Source: Anaerosacchariphilus polymeriproducens
GTDB taxonomy: Bacteria; Bacillota; Clostridia; Lachnospirales; Lachnospiraceae
DNA: 64,000 nt
Direction: 5' to 3'
NCBI RefSeq assembly: GCF_003363435.1
Contig: NZ_QRCT01000012.1
Coordinates: 1-64,000, forward strand
In this document: in pieces, positions 26,758 through 34,289 of the stretch
How the letters are laid out: each line of letters starts with the position of its first letter
Position numbering within the stretch: position 1 is the stretch's first letter
Translations under genes and position numbers: made by a program
Notes under the pieces: generated by a model
What the model saw: only the letters and a program-made list of their open reading frames with translations
What the model was told of the DNA's origin: nothing
Databases searched by the model: none

Positions 26758-28203
26758 ATGGAGAATAAATTGAAAAATAAAGTTCTTTCAGGTCTTTTTT
26801 GGAAGCTGATGGAGAACGGGGGGAATAACGGGATACAGCTAATTGTATCTATTGTTTTGACAAGATTGTTAGTTCCGGATGAGTATGCAGTAATAGCATT
26901 GCTTTCTATGTTTATTATGATTGCGAATGTATTTATTCAGAATGGTTTTACGACCGCATTGATACAGAAAAAAAATGCGGATGAAACTGATTTTTCATCC
27001 ATATTTTATTTGAATTTGGTGGTTAGTTTCATACTATATGGAATACTATTTCTGGCAGCTCCATACATCGCAGAATTTTATCAACGTTCTGAGATAATAC
27101 CAGGTCTTAGGGTTTTATCAATTGTTCTTATTATTGGTTCAGTGAATGCGATACAAAATGCAGTAGTGGTGAAGCAGTTAAAGTTCCGCCAATTATGTTA
27201 CAGTGGTTTTGCATCCAGTATTCTTTCAGGTATTGTGGGAATTTCTATGGCTTATATAAAACCGGATTACTGGGCTTTGATTGCGCAGCAGATAGTTTAT
27301 CAGTTGGTACTGGCAATTTTTCTTTGGGGATTTGTTAAGTGGAGGCCAAAATTATTATTCTCCACAGAGCGTGTTAAAACATTATTTCATTTTGGTGGAA
27401 AGTTATTATTATCATCTGTCATAGACACAATTTATACGAATATCTATGGTATGGTAATTGGAAAACGTTATTCCAGCTCACTGTCATTTTATAATAAAGG
27501 AGACAGCTATCCGTTATTTATTTCAAACAATGTCAATGGGGCGATTCAGTCAGTAATGCTGCCAGCATTATCTTTAGAGCAAAACAATATTAATAAATTA
27601 AAAAGTATGGTGCGCCGTTCTATTGTGACCAGTTCATTTATCATGTTTCCAATTATGATAGGACTTGCAGCAGTGGCAAAACCTCTTATAGCAATACTTT
27701 TGACAGATAAATGGCTTCCATGTGTGCCGTATATGCAGATCATGTGTTTCTCTTATGCATTATGGCCGATTCATACTGCAAATTTGCAAGCGATTAATGC
27801 AGTCGGAAGAAGTGATATATTCTTAAAATTAGAAATAGTAAAAATCATGATTGGTATCGTAGTATTATGTATCAGCCTGCCGTTTGGTATTATGGTGATG
27901 GTAGCATTTAAACCGGTAGTATCTCTTATTTCTAGTTTTATTAATGCATATCCAAATAAAAGGTTATTAAATTATAGTTTTGGTGAACAGTGGAAGGATA
28001 TTTTCCCATCTTTTCTTTTAGCACTTATTATGGGAGCGTTGGTATATGCAGTTCAGTTCTTAGGACTGAATGTCTGGGCTACTTTGTTGATACAGATAGG
28101 AACAGGAGTAGTTATTTATATAGGATCTGCCTATTTAATTAAGATGGAATGCTTCTTTTATTTAATTAACACAATGAATGAATTAAGGGGAAAGAAACAG
28201 TAA
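26758..28203 (+). CDS. Wzx-type oligosaccharide flippase
   Basis: About 481 residues of the MOP/polysaccharide-synthase superfamily, with roughly 12-14 hydrophobic helices. The N-terminus NKVLSGLFWKLMENGGNNGI and the segment TRLLVPDEYAVIALLSMFIM are typical. It should move the lipid-linked repeat unit built by the cluster to the outer face. ATG 26758 is chosen over TTG 26746, with GGGAGA just upstream. It is the last gene of the cluster. No wzy-like polymerase was identified, so the unit may be ligated as a single repeat. Confidence 0.88.
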   Translation: MENKLKNKVLSGLFWKLMENGGNNGIQLIVSIVLTRLLVPDEYAVIALLSMFIMIANVFIQNGFTTALIQKKNADETDFSSIFYLNLVVSFILYGILFLAAPYIAEFYQRSEIIPGLRVLSIVLIIGSVNAIQNAVVVKQLKFRQLCYSGFASSILSGIVGISMAYIKPDYWALIAQQIVYQLVLAIFLWGFVKWRPKLLFSTERVKTLFHFGGKLLLSSVIDTIYTNIYGMVIGKRYSSSLSFYNKGDSYPLFISNNVNGAIQSVMLPALSLEQNNINKLKSMVRRSIVTSSFIMFPIMIGLAAVAKPLIAILLTDKWLPCVPYMQIMCFSYALWPIHTANLQAINAVGRSDIFLKLEIVKIMIGIVVLCISLPFGIMVMVAFKPVVSLISSFINAYPNKRLLNYSFGEQWKDIFPSFLLALIMGALVYAVQFLGLNVWATLLIQIGTGVVIYIGSAYLIKMECFFYLINTMNELRGKKQ

Positions 28204-28229
28204 TTACAAGGGTCTCGTTTTCCGCCAAT

Positions 28230-28258
28230 TTGACATATTATCTTTATTGTGTTATAAT
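28230..28258 (+). promoter_or_regulatory. Consensus sigma-A promoter far upstream of kamA
   Basis: TTGACA (28230-28235), 17 bases, TATAAT (28253-28258) is a perfect match. The transcript would carry about 430 leader bases before kamA. A second TATAAT at 28345-28350 with a weak -35 (TTGTTT) could start a shorter RNA near 28357. Confidence 0.85.
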
Positions 28259-28264
28259 TTAAAA

Positions 28265-28694
28265 AAATTATATATGATTTTTTTAATGAAGTAGATAAGA
28301 TGAGTAGCTGGTTTATGAGTTTGTTTACGTATTATATTATCTGATATAATATAATGTGGGAATGAATAAGTTTACCGAGATAGTGAAAATTTTATTGAAA
28401 AATAAGTATTAGAACTGGGGTTTGGTTAGGATCAGATGGTCATAACCTATACTATAATAATGGTATAAAGTGAACTGTTAAACAGGAAAGCTTAAGCACT
28501 CTAACTCTATTAAAGAGTTAGGGTGCATTTTTTAATTATAGGAAATACTTTGCTAGTTTAAGTGATAAAGTTTGTATTTCCTATAATTAAAATGCTCTGC
28601 AGGCTGTACAGTGCTTAAGGTGTTGTAAATCTAACCTAAAATCTATGTTCTAAAAAACATGTAAATTTATTTATTTGAAGGGAGATTTCTTATA
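28265..28694 (+). ncRNA. Long structured leader or small RNA upstream of kamA
   Basis: No ORF of note is present. Recognisable stems are GGTTA/TAACC near 28424-28447, TATAC/GTATA near 28448-28477, and then a dense element. GCACTCTAACTCT (28496-28508) pairs with AGAGTTAGGGTGC (28514-28526) and is followed by TTTTTT (28528-28533), a convincing intrinsic terminator. The same bases can pair differently: CTTAAGCACT (28491-28500) with AGTGCTTAAG (28610-28619), and 28525-28548 with 28574-28595 (22 pairs, two bulged T), giving a three-way junction around an 8-base P2. It matches no riboswitch class I know. It may be an sRNA ending at 28533, an attenuator, or a palindromic mobile repeat. Confidence 0.5.
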
Positions 28695-29981
28695 ATGAAT
28701 CCTATGATTGAAGTGACAAAACAGAAATTAGATCAAGAGACACCGACAGATGAAGCATTAAAAAAGTGGAATGACTGGAAATGGCAAGAACAAAATCTGA
28801 TAAAAGATGTAAAGACAGTAGAAAAAATATTGAACATAAAATTTACCGAGGAAGAAAGAAAAGATATTCAAGAGACGATTGACATATTTCCAATGTCTAT
28901 CACGCCTTATTATCTTTCATTAATTGACTCAAAAGATTATAAAAATGATCCGATTTTTAAACAGGCGTTTCCTGATAAAAGAGAGCTGCATATAGCGAAA
29001 TATGATATGTTAGATCCATTGGCGGAGGATAAAGATAGTCCGGTTTCTGGAATTACCCATCGTTATCCGGATCGTGTTTTATTTCATATCAGTAACGTCT
29101 GTGCAATGTATTGCCGACATTGCACCAGGAAAAGAAAAGTTGGTGATAAGGACTGTATTCCATCAAGGGAACAGATGGAACAAGGACTCGATTATATTAG
29201 AAACACACCGGTAATAAGAGATGTGCTCCTATCTGGTGGAGATCCTTTTATGCTTTCCGATGAGTTGCTAGACTGGATATTAGGGGAATTAAATAAAATA
29301 GAGCATGTTGAAGTGATTCGAATTGGAACAAGAATACCGGTAGTATTACCATTTAGAGTTACGGATAATTTGGTAAACATACTTAAAAAACATGGAACTG
29401 TTTGGATTAATACACATTTTAATCATCCTAAAGAAATAACCAATTCTGCCAAGGAAGCGTTAAGAAAACTGGCATTTGCGGGAATACCTCTTGGAAATCA
29501 ATCTGTTTTATTAGCAGATATTAATGATTGTCCTAGGATTATGAAACGTTTGGTCCATAAGTTAGTTGAAAACAGAGTCAGACCATATTATTTATATCAA
29601 TGTGATCTATCAGAAGGCTTAGAACATTTCAGAACTTCTGTTGGTAAGGGAATAGAAATAATGGAAAGCCTAAGAGGACATACCAGTGGTTTTGCAGTTC
29701 CTACCTATGTTATCGATGCTCCGGGCGGTGCAGGAAAGATACCAGTTATGCCAAATTACCTTATGTCTTGGTCTACGAATAAAGTAATTCTTAGAAATTA
29801 TGAAGGTATGATCTCAACTTATCAAGAGCCAAGTGATTATAGACATGATGTTTGTGATTTGAATTGTGAGACATGTAATTTGCAGCTGAAATGCCAAGAA
29901 GGAGAAGAGAAAGAAGCAATCGGAATTGCAAAATTGATAGCAGATTATAATGAAGTTATAACATTAACACCAAGCGAATAA
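28695..29981 (+). CDS. kamA: L-lysine 2,3-aminomutase
   Basis: A 428-residue radical-SAM, PLP-dependent enzyme converting L-alpha-lysine to L-beta-lysine. The cluster ligands are C136, C140 and C143 in [15 protein letters not shown] binds SAM, and K348 in [13 protein letters not shown] is the PLP lysine. The late cysteines in [14 protein letters not shown] fit the structural zinc site of clostridial lysine aminomutases. The downstream acetyltransferase identifies the pathway as N-epsilon-acetyl-beta-lysine synthesis (ablA in methanogens) rather than lysine fermentation, whose other kam genes are absent. GAAGGGAG precedes the ATG. Confidence 0.95.
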   Translation: MNPMIEVTKQKLDQETPTDEALKKWNDWKWQEQNLIKDVKTVEKILNIKFTEEERKDIQETIDIFPMSITPYYLSLIDSKDYKNDPIFKQAFPDKRELHIAKYDMLDPLAEDKDSPVSGITHRYPDRVLFHISNVCAMYCRHCTRKRKVGDKDCIPSREQMEQGLDYIRNTPVIRDVLLSGGDPFMLSDELLDWILGELNKIEHVEVIRIGTRIPVVLPFRVTDNLVNILKKHGTVWINTHFNHPKEITNSAKEALRKLAFAGIPLGNQSVLLADINDCPRIMKRLVHKLVENRVRPYYLYQCDLSEGLEHFRTSVGKGIEIMESLRGHTSGFAVPTYVIDAPGGAGKIPVMPNYLMSWSTNKVILRNYEGMISTYQEPSDYRHDVCDLNCETCNLQLKCQEGEEKEAIGIAKLIADYNEVITLTPSE

Positions 29982-30021
29982 TATTAAATTTGTTGAATAG
30001 ATTTAAAGTAAGAGGAAGATT

Positions 30022-30858
30022 ATGAATGACGTTATACAAAAAATAGGGAATTCTATTGTACATCATGGGAAACAAAGTAATAGAATTTATTTGATGTCTT
30101 TGGATTCTTCAGATACACCATCAATAGTAGATAGATTAAATGAATATGCACAAAAAGAGAACTATACAAAGATTATAGCCAAGGTGCCTTCAAGTGCTAA
30201 AGACACTTTTTTGAAAAATGAATATAAAGAAGAAGCAATGGTTCCTAATTTTTATCACGGAAAAGAAGATGGTTTGTTTTTAGTAAAATATCTGGATGAG
30301 AACCGGGCTGTGAATCAATTAGAAGAACAGTGCGATCATATTTTGAAACTTGCCGAATCTAAAGAAGTTTTGAAAGAAGGTATCCCTTTAGAGAAAGATT
30401 TTTGCTGTCGTAAAGCAGAAGAATCGGATATCGAAGATATGGTTGAGGTATATAAGAAAGTGTTTAAGACATACCCATTTCCTATCTATGATAAAAAATA
30501 TATAGCAGAAACCATGAAAGATAATGTGATATATTTAGGAATTTGGTTTAAGGAAAAGTTAGTTGCAATCTCATCTATTGAAGCGGCATATAAATATTCT
30601 AATGCCGAGATGACAGATTTTGCAATACTAGAAGAATATAGAGGGAATGGATTTGCTGGATATCTCCTGAATGAAATGGAAAAGATTCTTAAAGATTTAG
30701 GAATAAAAATGGCATATACTATTGCAAGAGCAACTTCTGCAGGTATGAATATGACATTTTCGAAACATGGATATTTATATTCCGGCACATTGATTAATAA
30801 TACTAATATAGCCGGACAGATAGAAAGTATGAATGTCTGGTACAAATTAATAATATAA
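30022..30858 (+). CDS. ablB: Beta-lysine N6-acetyltransferase
   Basis: A 278-residue GNAT protein. The C-terminal acetyltransferase domain (about 132-278) has EEYRGNGFAGYLLNEMEKIL as the acetyl-CoA loop, followed by YTIARATSAGMNMTFSKHGY. The N-terminal half (RIYLMSLDSSDTP ... YTKIIAKVPSSAKD, MVPNFYHGKEDGLFL) is the AblB-specific extension. It acetylates beta-lysine from KamA to N-epsilon-acetyl-beta-lysine, a compatible solute. It follows kamA by 40 bases in one operon, ended by a hairpin at 30869. Confidence 0.93.
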   Translation: MNDVIQKIGNSIVHHGKQSNRIYLMSLDSSDTPSIVDRLNEYAQKENYTKIIAKVPSSAKDTFLKNEYKEEAMVPNFYHGKEDGLFLVKYLDENRAVNQLEEQCDHILKLAESKEVLKEGIPLEKDFCCRKAEESDIEDMVEVYKKVFKTYPFPIYDKKYIAETMKDNVIYLGIWFKEKLVAISSIEAAYKYSNAEMTDFAILEEYRGNGFAGYLLNEMEKILKDLGIKMAYTIARATSAGMNMTFSKHGYLYSGTLINNTNIAGQIESMNVWYKLII

Positions 30859-30868
30859 TATAATTACG

Positions 30869-30899
30869 AAAGCTGAAGTATCTTATACCTCAGCTTTTG
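30869..30899. terminator. Terminator between ablB and a convergent gene
   Basis: AAAGCTGA (30869-30876) pairs with TCAGCTTT (30890-30897), extended by GTA/TAC after one mismatch, with T-rich sequence on the plus side. It probably ends ablB and may also serve the minus-strand gene. Confidence 0.8.
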
Positions 30900-30910
30900 T
30901 ATATCTCATA

Positions 30911-31543
30911 TTAAAATTTAGAACCGCTAAAGTTAATAATGCCGTCTAACGGAATTTTTTTCTTGCAGTAAGGACACTCATGATAAAAGTAAGTTTGATA
31001 ATCAGGTATATCATTTAAATTAAAAAGACTATTGATAGAGATATTATTTATGGAATCAATAGCACTGAAAATGGCAGAGATTCCCATAACTTTTCCACCA
31101 TGATAATCGATATATTCAAAAACTCTTCTAATGGTAGTGCCGGTGGTAGTAGTAGCTGTCAAAAGTAATATATTGTGGTTTTTAATTTGTGGCAGTAAAG
31201 TTTCATCAAAGATTGTCTGTCCATTAGAATTAAATTTTGGTGAGATTATAAATAATTCTTTTTGAGGGTCAATGGAAATCTTTTCAATTAACTCTTGGGC
31301 AAGATAAGTTCCGATAATCTCACAATAATCGATGCATACAATCGTTTGGATGTCGGTATCTATGCTGTAAGCTTCAGACATAGCTTTTGCAGCAGCTTTT
31401 GCGCCGACTGAACTTGTTTTTAAATAGGATAAATCAATGAAATAGTTTACGTGTGAGTTAGCGGTTGCAAAATGTCCAGGGGTAACATTTAATTCAAGTT
31501 TCTGTTTTCCCTTAGAATATATTTTCATCACCCGATTGCTCAT
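30911..31543 (-). CDS. Phosphoribosyltransferase-like protein with a C-terminal CxxC zinc motif
   Basis: About 210 residues resembling orotate phosphoribosyltransferase. The segment LLLTATTTTGTTIRRV sits where the PRPP-binding loop (hydrophobic, acidic pair, TG-rich turn) is expected, but the usual two acidic residues are replaced by T-A. The N-terminal half includes ATANSHVNYFIDL and SSVGAKAAAKAM. The last 30 residues hold CPYCKKKIPLDGI, a small zinc-ribbon-like tail not found in classical PyrE. ATG 31543 is chosen because AAGGGGG lies seven bases before it. No pyrimidine genes are near. It may be a regulatory or divergent enzyme. Confidence 0.65.
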   Translation of the reverse strand: MSNRVMKIYSKGKQKLELNVTPGHFATANSHVNYFIDLSYLKTSSVGAKAAAKAMSEAYSIDTDIQTIVCIDYCEIIGTYLAQELIEKISIDPQKELFIISPKFNSNGQTIFDETLLPQIKNHNILLLTATTTTGTTIRRVFEYIDYHGGKVMGISAIFSAIDSINNISINSLFNLNDIPDYQTYFYHECPYCKKKIPLDGIINFSGSKF

Positions 31544-31701
31544 AACCATTCCCCCTTTTATTTAAAAATTTAAATTACAACGTGTAGCTTTATTATAATA
31601 TAAAACGAATAAAAATGTAATAAAAATCTGACTATTTTAGTGAGAAATTAAAAAATGGAAAATATTTCATCAAATAAGTAGAAAAGAAGTTCGAAAGAAA
31701 T

Positions 31702-31730
31702 TTGACAAACCTAAGTAAGAGGCTTATAAT
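31702..31730 (+). promoter_or_regulatory. Consensus sigma-A promoter of the initiator tRNA gene
   Basis: TTGACA (31702-31707), 17 bases, TATAAT (31725-31730), only 15 bases before the tRNA. Confidence 0.9.
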
Positions 31731-31745
31731 AAAAGTAACAATTGA

Positions 31746-31819
31746 CGCGGGGTGGAGCAGTCTGGAAGCTCGTCGGGCTCATAACCCGAAGGTCATAGGT
31801 TCAAATCCTGTCCCCGCTA
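31746..31819 (+). tRNA. Initiator tRNA-fMet (CAT)
   Basis: The anticodon loop CTCATAA reads CAT and sits on a stem with three consecutive G-C pairs (TCGGG/CCCGA), the initiator hallmark. The acceptor begins CGCGGGG (31746-31752) and ends CCCCGCT (31812-31818), so the first pair is C1-U72, unpaired as required for formylation, though the usual base is A72. CCA is not encoded. Confidence 0.93.
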
Positions 31820-31824
31820 TTATG

Positions 31825-31872
31825 AAACCATTTTCATCAGAGATGAAATATCTTTGTTTGGAGATGGTTTTT
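31825..31872 (+). terminator. Terminator-like hairpin after initiator tRNA
   Basis: AAACCAT (31825-31831) pairs with ATGGTTT (31864-31870), followed by TT; an inner TTTCATC/GATGAAA hairpin is possible. The following bases up to the toxin promoter hold nothing else I can identify. Confidence 0.65.
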
Positions 31873-31973
31873 CAGTTTTGGTTTTTATTAGTTTGATTTA
31901 TTAGAAAGCAGAACTTACAGATAGATTTAAAATGTATTCCACAACGCTTGTCGTTAAAAAAGTGAATATGCTG

Positions 31974-32002
31974 TTGTTCAACAAAAAGCCTTTTGTTATA
32001 AT
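31974..32002 (+). promoter_or_regulatory. Promoter of the small toxin mRNA
   Basis: TTGTTC (31974-31979), 17 bases, TATAAT (31997-32002). It would give a leader of about 100 bases containing the stem AGAGG/CCTCT near 32045-32062, typical of the structured leaders of type I toxin mRNAs. Confidence 0.7.
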
Positions 32003-32109
32003 AAGAACGTGCTAGCATTACGGTAGGCGGTTTGGTCCTCATCCAGAGGGCGCAAGTCCTCTGCTTCTATACATACTTCAAAAGAAGATGCTATTAAGGA
32101 GGAATTGCT

Positions 32110-32196
32110 ATGGTGACATTTACGGATTTATTTCAATATACTATTGTGTTAGTCGCGATAGTAGGCATGACTTATAAATTGACCAAAAGAAAATAA
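32110..32196 (+). CDS. 28-residue putative holin-like type I toxin
   Basis: The peptide begins MVTFTDLFQYTIVLVAIVG and ends MTYKLTKRK: a short polar start, one hydrophobic helix and a strongly basic tail. This is the layout of the small membrane toxins annotated as putative holin-like toxins in Firmicutes. A strong ribosome site AAGGAGG (32097-32103) precedes ATG 32110. The stop overlaps a GC-rich terminator hairpin. A minus-strand promoter at 32341-32369 points into its 3' end, as expected for an antisense antitoxin RNA. Confidence 0.8.
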   Translation: MVTFTDLFQYTIVLVAIVGMTYKLTKRK

Positions 32197-32225
32197 CCGC
32201 CCCCCTACCAAGGTTACGGTTATTT
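32191..32225 (+). terminator. Terminator overlapping the toxin stop codon
   Basis: AAATAACCG (32191-32199) pairs with CGGTTATTT (32217-32225), with a C-rich loop. On the opposite strand the same hairpin would lie within or at the end of the antitoxin RNA. Confidence 0.7.
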
Positions 32226-32335
32226 CAAATAATAATCTAAAAAGGGCTAGACCGTTTACTGATAGCACCTTTTTATTGTATTGTTTATCGAACTCAAGTA
32301 AATATCCTACAATTTAAGATGAATTATTATCTTTA
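32200..32335 (-). ncRNA. Predicted antisense antitoxin RNA
   Basis: Starting from the minus-strand promoter at 32341-32369 (first base near 32335), an RNA would run toward and into the 3' end of the toxin gene. It contains AAAAAGG-type pairing (about 32238-32272, GGGCTA with TAGC) that could act as a terminator in either direction. The exact end is unknown. It is a prediction by analogy with TxpA/RatA-type loci. Confidence 0.5.
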
Positions 32336-32340
32336 AATAT

Positions 32341-32369
32341 ATATTATTCTTATCGTATATCTTTGTCAA
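32341..32369 (-). promoter_or_regulatory. Minus-strand sigma-A promoter facing the toxin gene
   Basis: On the minus strand: TTGACA (32364-32369), 17 bases, TAATAT (32341-32346). No ORF follows it before the toxin gene, supporting an antisense RNA. Confidence 0.78.
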
Positions 32370-32404
32370 GTATAATTTCTATACTATGTTCTTATGAACC
32401 AAAT

Positions 32405-34009
32405 CTAAAACAACTTATTATCCGAAGTAATAATATCCACACCTGCAGTCTTTACAACTCTATAGGCGTCAGCATAAGAATTCACAGTATAAACGATAGA
32501 TTTACGCCCATTTGCATGTAAGGTTGATACAAAAGAAGGATTTACATATCGATAATCACAGTTCAATTCAATTCGGTTTTCTATACAATATTTTACTGTG
32601 CTATCAACCGGGTTTTTAATTAAATATTGAAGAGAAACCGTATCACCACCTAATTGTTTCAGTGTACGTATGGTAGTAAGATTATTTGCTTTAAAGGAAA
32701 TAATATTAACCCGATCCATCATATGATAGCTGTTAAGTAATTCTAATAAATGCGTTAATGATTCTTTACTTAAAGATTGTTTTATTTCTATGACAGGTCG
32801 TATATATGGATATTGAGCAAAGATATCTAATGCTTGTTTCAAAGCAGGAATCTTCTGATTCGGATAGGAAGAAACATTATTAGCATTAACTATTGTATAA
32901 CTGGTCGCCTGCTCCAGAGTCAAATCAGTAACATTAACAGAAACGCCACATCTAGCCAGTAACGAGTTATTATGTGTTACTACAAATTCATGATCAATTG
33001 TTTCCCATATGTCAAGTTCAACGCCCCAGAAGTTGCTTTGACATGCTAACTGAAAAGCAGCAAGTGAATTTTCAGGTGCCATAGCGCTATAACCTCTGTG
33101 GGCGACTAGTTTGGTAGTGCTTGCATTCAAACAATCTACAATAATTTTAATCGTTGTGGATTTGTTGGATCCATCTGTAGAGAATGCTGTAATAAAAGTA
33201 ACACCTGAATTTACTGCAGTTACAACACCTAAATTGTTTACTATAGCGACAGTAGGGTTACTGGAAGACCAGTTTAAAGTGGTTTTTGATGCAGTTTTGG
33301 GAAGAATAGAGGCGTTTAATGATAGCGTTGCACCTTTTTGTACCAGGGTATTTCCTGATGGCGAATATAAACAAACAGAAGAAACAGGAGTGAATACTTT
33401 GACTTTACATGTCTGCTTTTTATTTGTACCATCCGTTGAGCATACCGTTATTTTGGCAGTGCCGTTTCTTTTTGCTTTTACGACTCCGGAAGAAGAGACT
33501 TGAACAACAGAAGAATTGCTGGAAGTCCAAGAAAGTTTTTTATTGGATGCTGATGATGGTGAGATGGAAGCTTTGAGTTTATAAGTTGAACCTGCTTTTA
33601 AAACTGAAAGCTTTCGAGAATTTAAAAATTTTACAGATTTCACTTTTTTACCTACCGTTACTTTACATTTTATTTTTAGATTAGAGCCGTCTGTAGTTCG
33701 GGCTGAAATAGTGGATGTTCCTTTTTTTCTGCCGGTAACTACCCCATTTTTTGCAACAGAAACAACAGAGGGTCTGCTTGAAGTCCAAATGAGTTTCATA
33801 TTCGCTGCATTGGAAGGCTTACGGGTGACTCTAAGCTTTTTAGATTCTTTTTTTGATACCGTAACCGTTTTACCGACTGTTTTAAATTTCAGTGATTTGA
33901 TTTTCTTTATCTTCGCAGCTTCTACTTTATTGCTAGGATTACCGGTATAAAGTATTAGAAAGCAGAAAGATAATAAAATAAAAAATAGGTAGTTTTTCCT
34001 TTTTTTCAT
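32405..34009 (-). CDS. Secreted protein with BIG2 repeats and a glycerophosphodiesterase domain
   Basis: About 534 residues. A signal peptide (MKKRKNYLFFILLSFCFLI) precedes three BIG2 Ig-like repeats, each with the WTSSRPSVVSVAKNGVVTG-type core (about 40-120, 125-205 and 208-290). The C-terminal 240 residues are a GDPD domain: LVAHRGYSAMAPENSLAAF, GVELDIWETIDHEFVVTHN (metal ligands E and D, catalytic H). The family hydrolyses glycerophosphodiesters; on the surface it could act on lipoteichoic acid or lipids. BIG2 repeats suggest binding to wall or host surfaces. ATG 34009 is preferred to 34024 because GGAG lies between them. Confidence 0.9.
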   Translation of the reverse strand: MKKRKNYLFFILLSFCFLILYTGNPSNKVEAAKIKKIKSLKFKTVGKTVTVSKKESKKLRVTRKPSNAANMKLIWTSSRPSVVSVAKNGVVTGRKKGTSTISARTTDGSNLKIKCKVTVGKKVKSVKFLNSRKLSVLKAGSTYKLKASISPSSASNKKLSWTSSNSSVVQVSSSGVVKAKRNGTAKITVCSTDGTNKKQTCKVKVFTPVSSVCLYSPSGNTLVQKGATLSLNASILPKTASKTTLNWSSSNPTVAIVNNLGVVTAVNSGVTFITAFSTDGSNKSTTIKIIVDCLNASTTKLVAHRGYSAMAPENSLAAFQLACQSNFWGVELDIWETIDHEFVVTHNNSLLARCGVSVNVTDLTLEQATSYTIVNANNVSSYPNQKIPALKQALDIFAQYPYIRPVIEIKQSLSKESLTHLLELLNSYHMMDRVNIISFKANNLTTIRTLKQLGGDTVSLQYLIKNPVDSTVKYCIENRIELNCDYRYVNPSFVSTLHANGRKSIVYTVNSYADAYRVVKTAGVDIITSDNKLF

Positions 34010-34171
34010 ACTTATACACTCCATTCTTATTAGTTATTCATAACATTTATACGTAGATAAATAAAACGTAGTGTTAAATTCAGTTTAAATATAAATGTCC
34101 GCCCAAAGAGATTATGAAATAAAACCCATGAAATGTCAAATATTGGTGAAAATTGCAAACAACGGTTTTAC

Positions 34172-34250
34172 TTGCCATAATTTAAAGAAATGATATAATG
34201 AAAAAAGAATTTATTAATGTTCACACTTCAGCTAACGTGAGGTGTTTTTT
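34172..34250 (+). promoter_or_regulatory. Promoter with a terminator-like hairpin just downstream, before the sortase gene
   Basis: TTGCCA (34172-34177), 16 bases, TGA-TATAAT (34191-34199, extended -10). About 20 bases later CACTTCA (34224-34230) pairs with TGAGGTG (34238-34244, one wobble), followed by six T (34245-34250). The sortase ribosome site lies 26 bases further. This could be an attenuator or a very short RNA. Confidence 0.55.
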
Positions 34251-34289
34251 ACATTAAGTACGCACAGTTTATTTAGGGGAGGGATAAGT

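Noticed and set aside
28491-28619. Insertion sequence or MITE
   Set aside because: The long inverted pairing could suggest a mobile repeat, but I saw no transposase, no target-site duplication and no second copy in the window.
28265-28694. Lysine riboswitch or T-box upstream of kamA
   Set aside because: I could not find the conserved lysine-riboswitch core or a GGTGG-type T-box antiterminator; the visible stems do not follow either architecture.
33111-33503. 130-residue plus-strand ORF inside the BIG2-GDPD gene
   Set aside because: It is an antisense shadow of the repeat-rich coding region, with no ribosome site.
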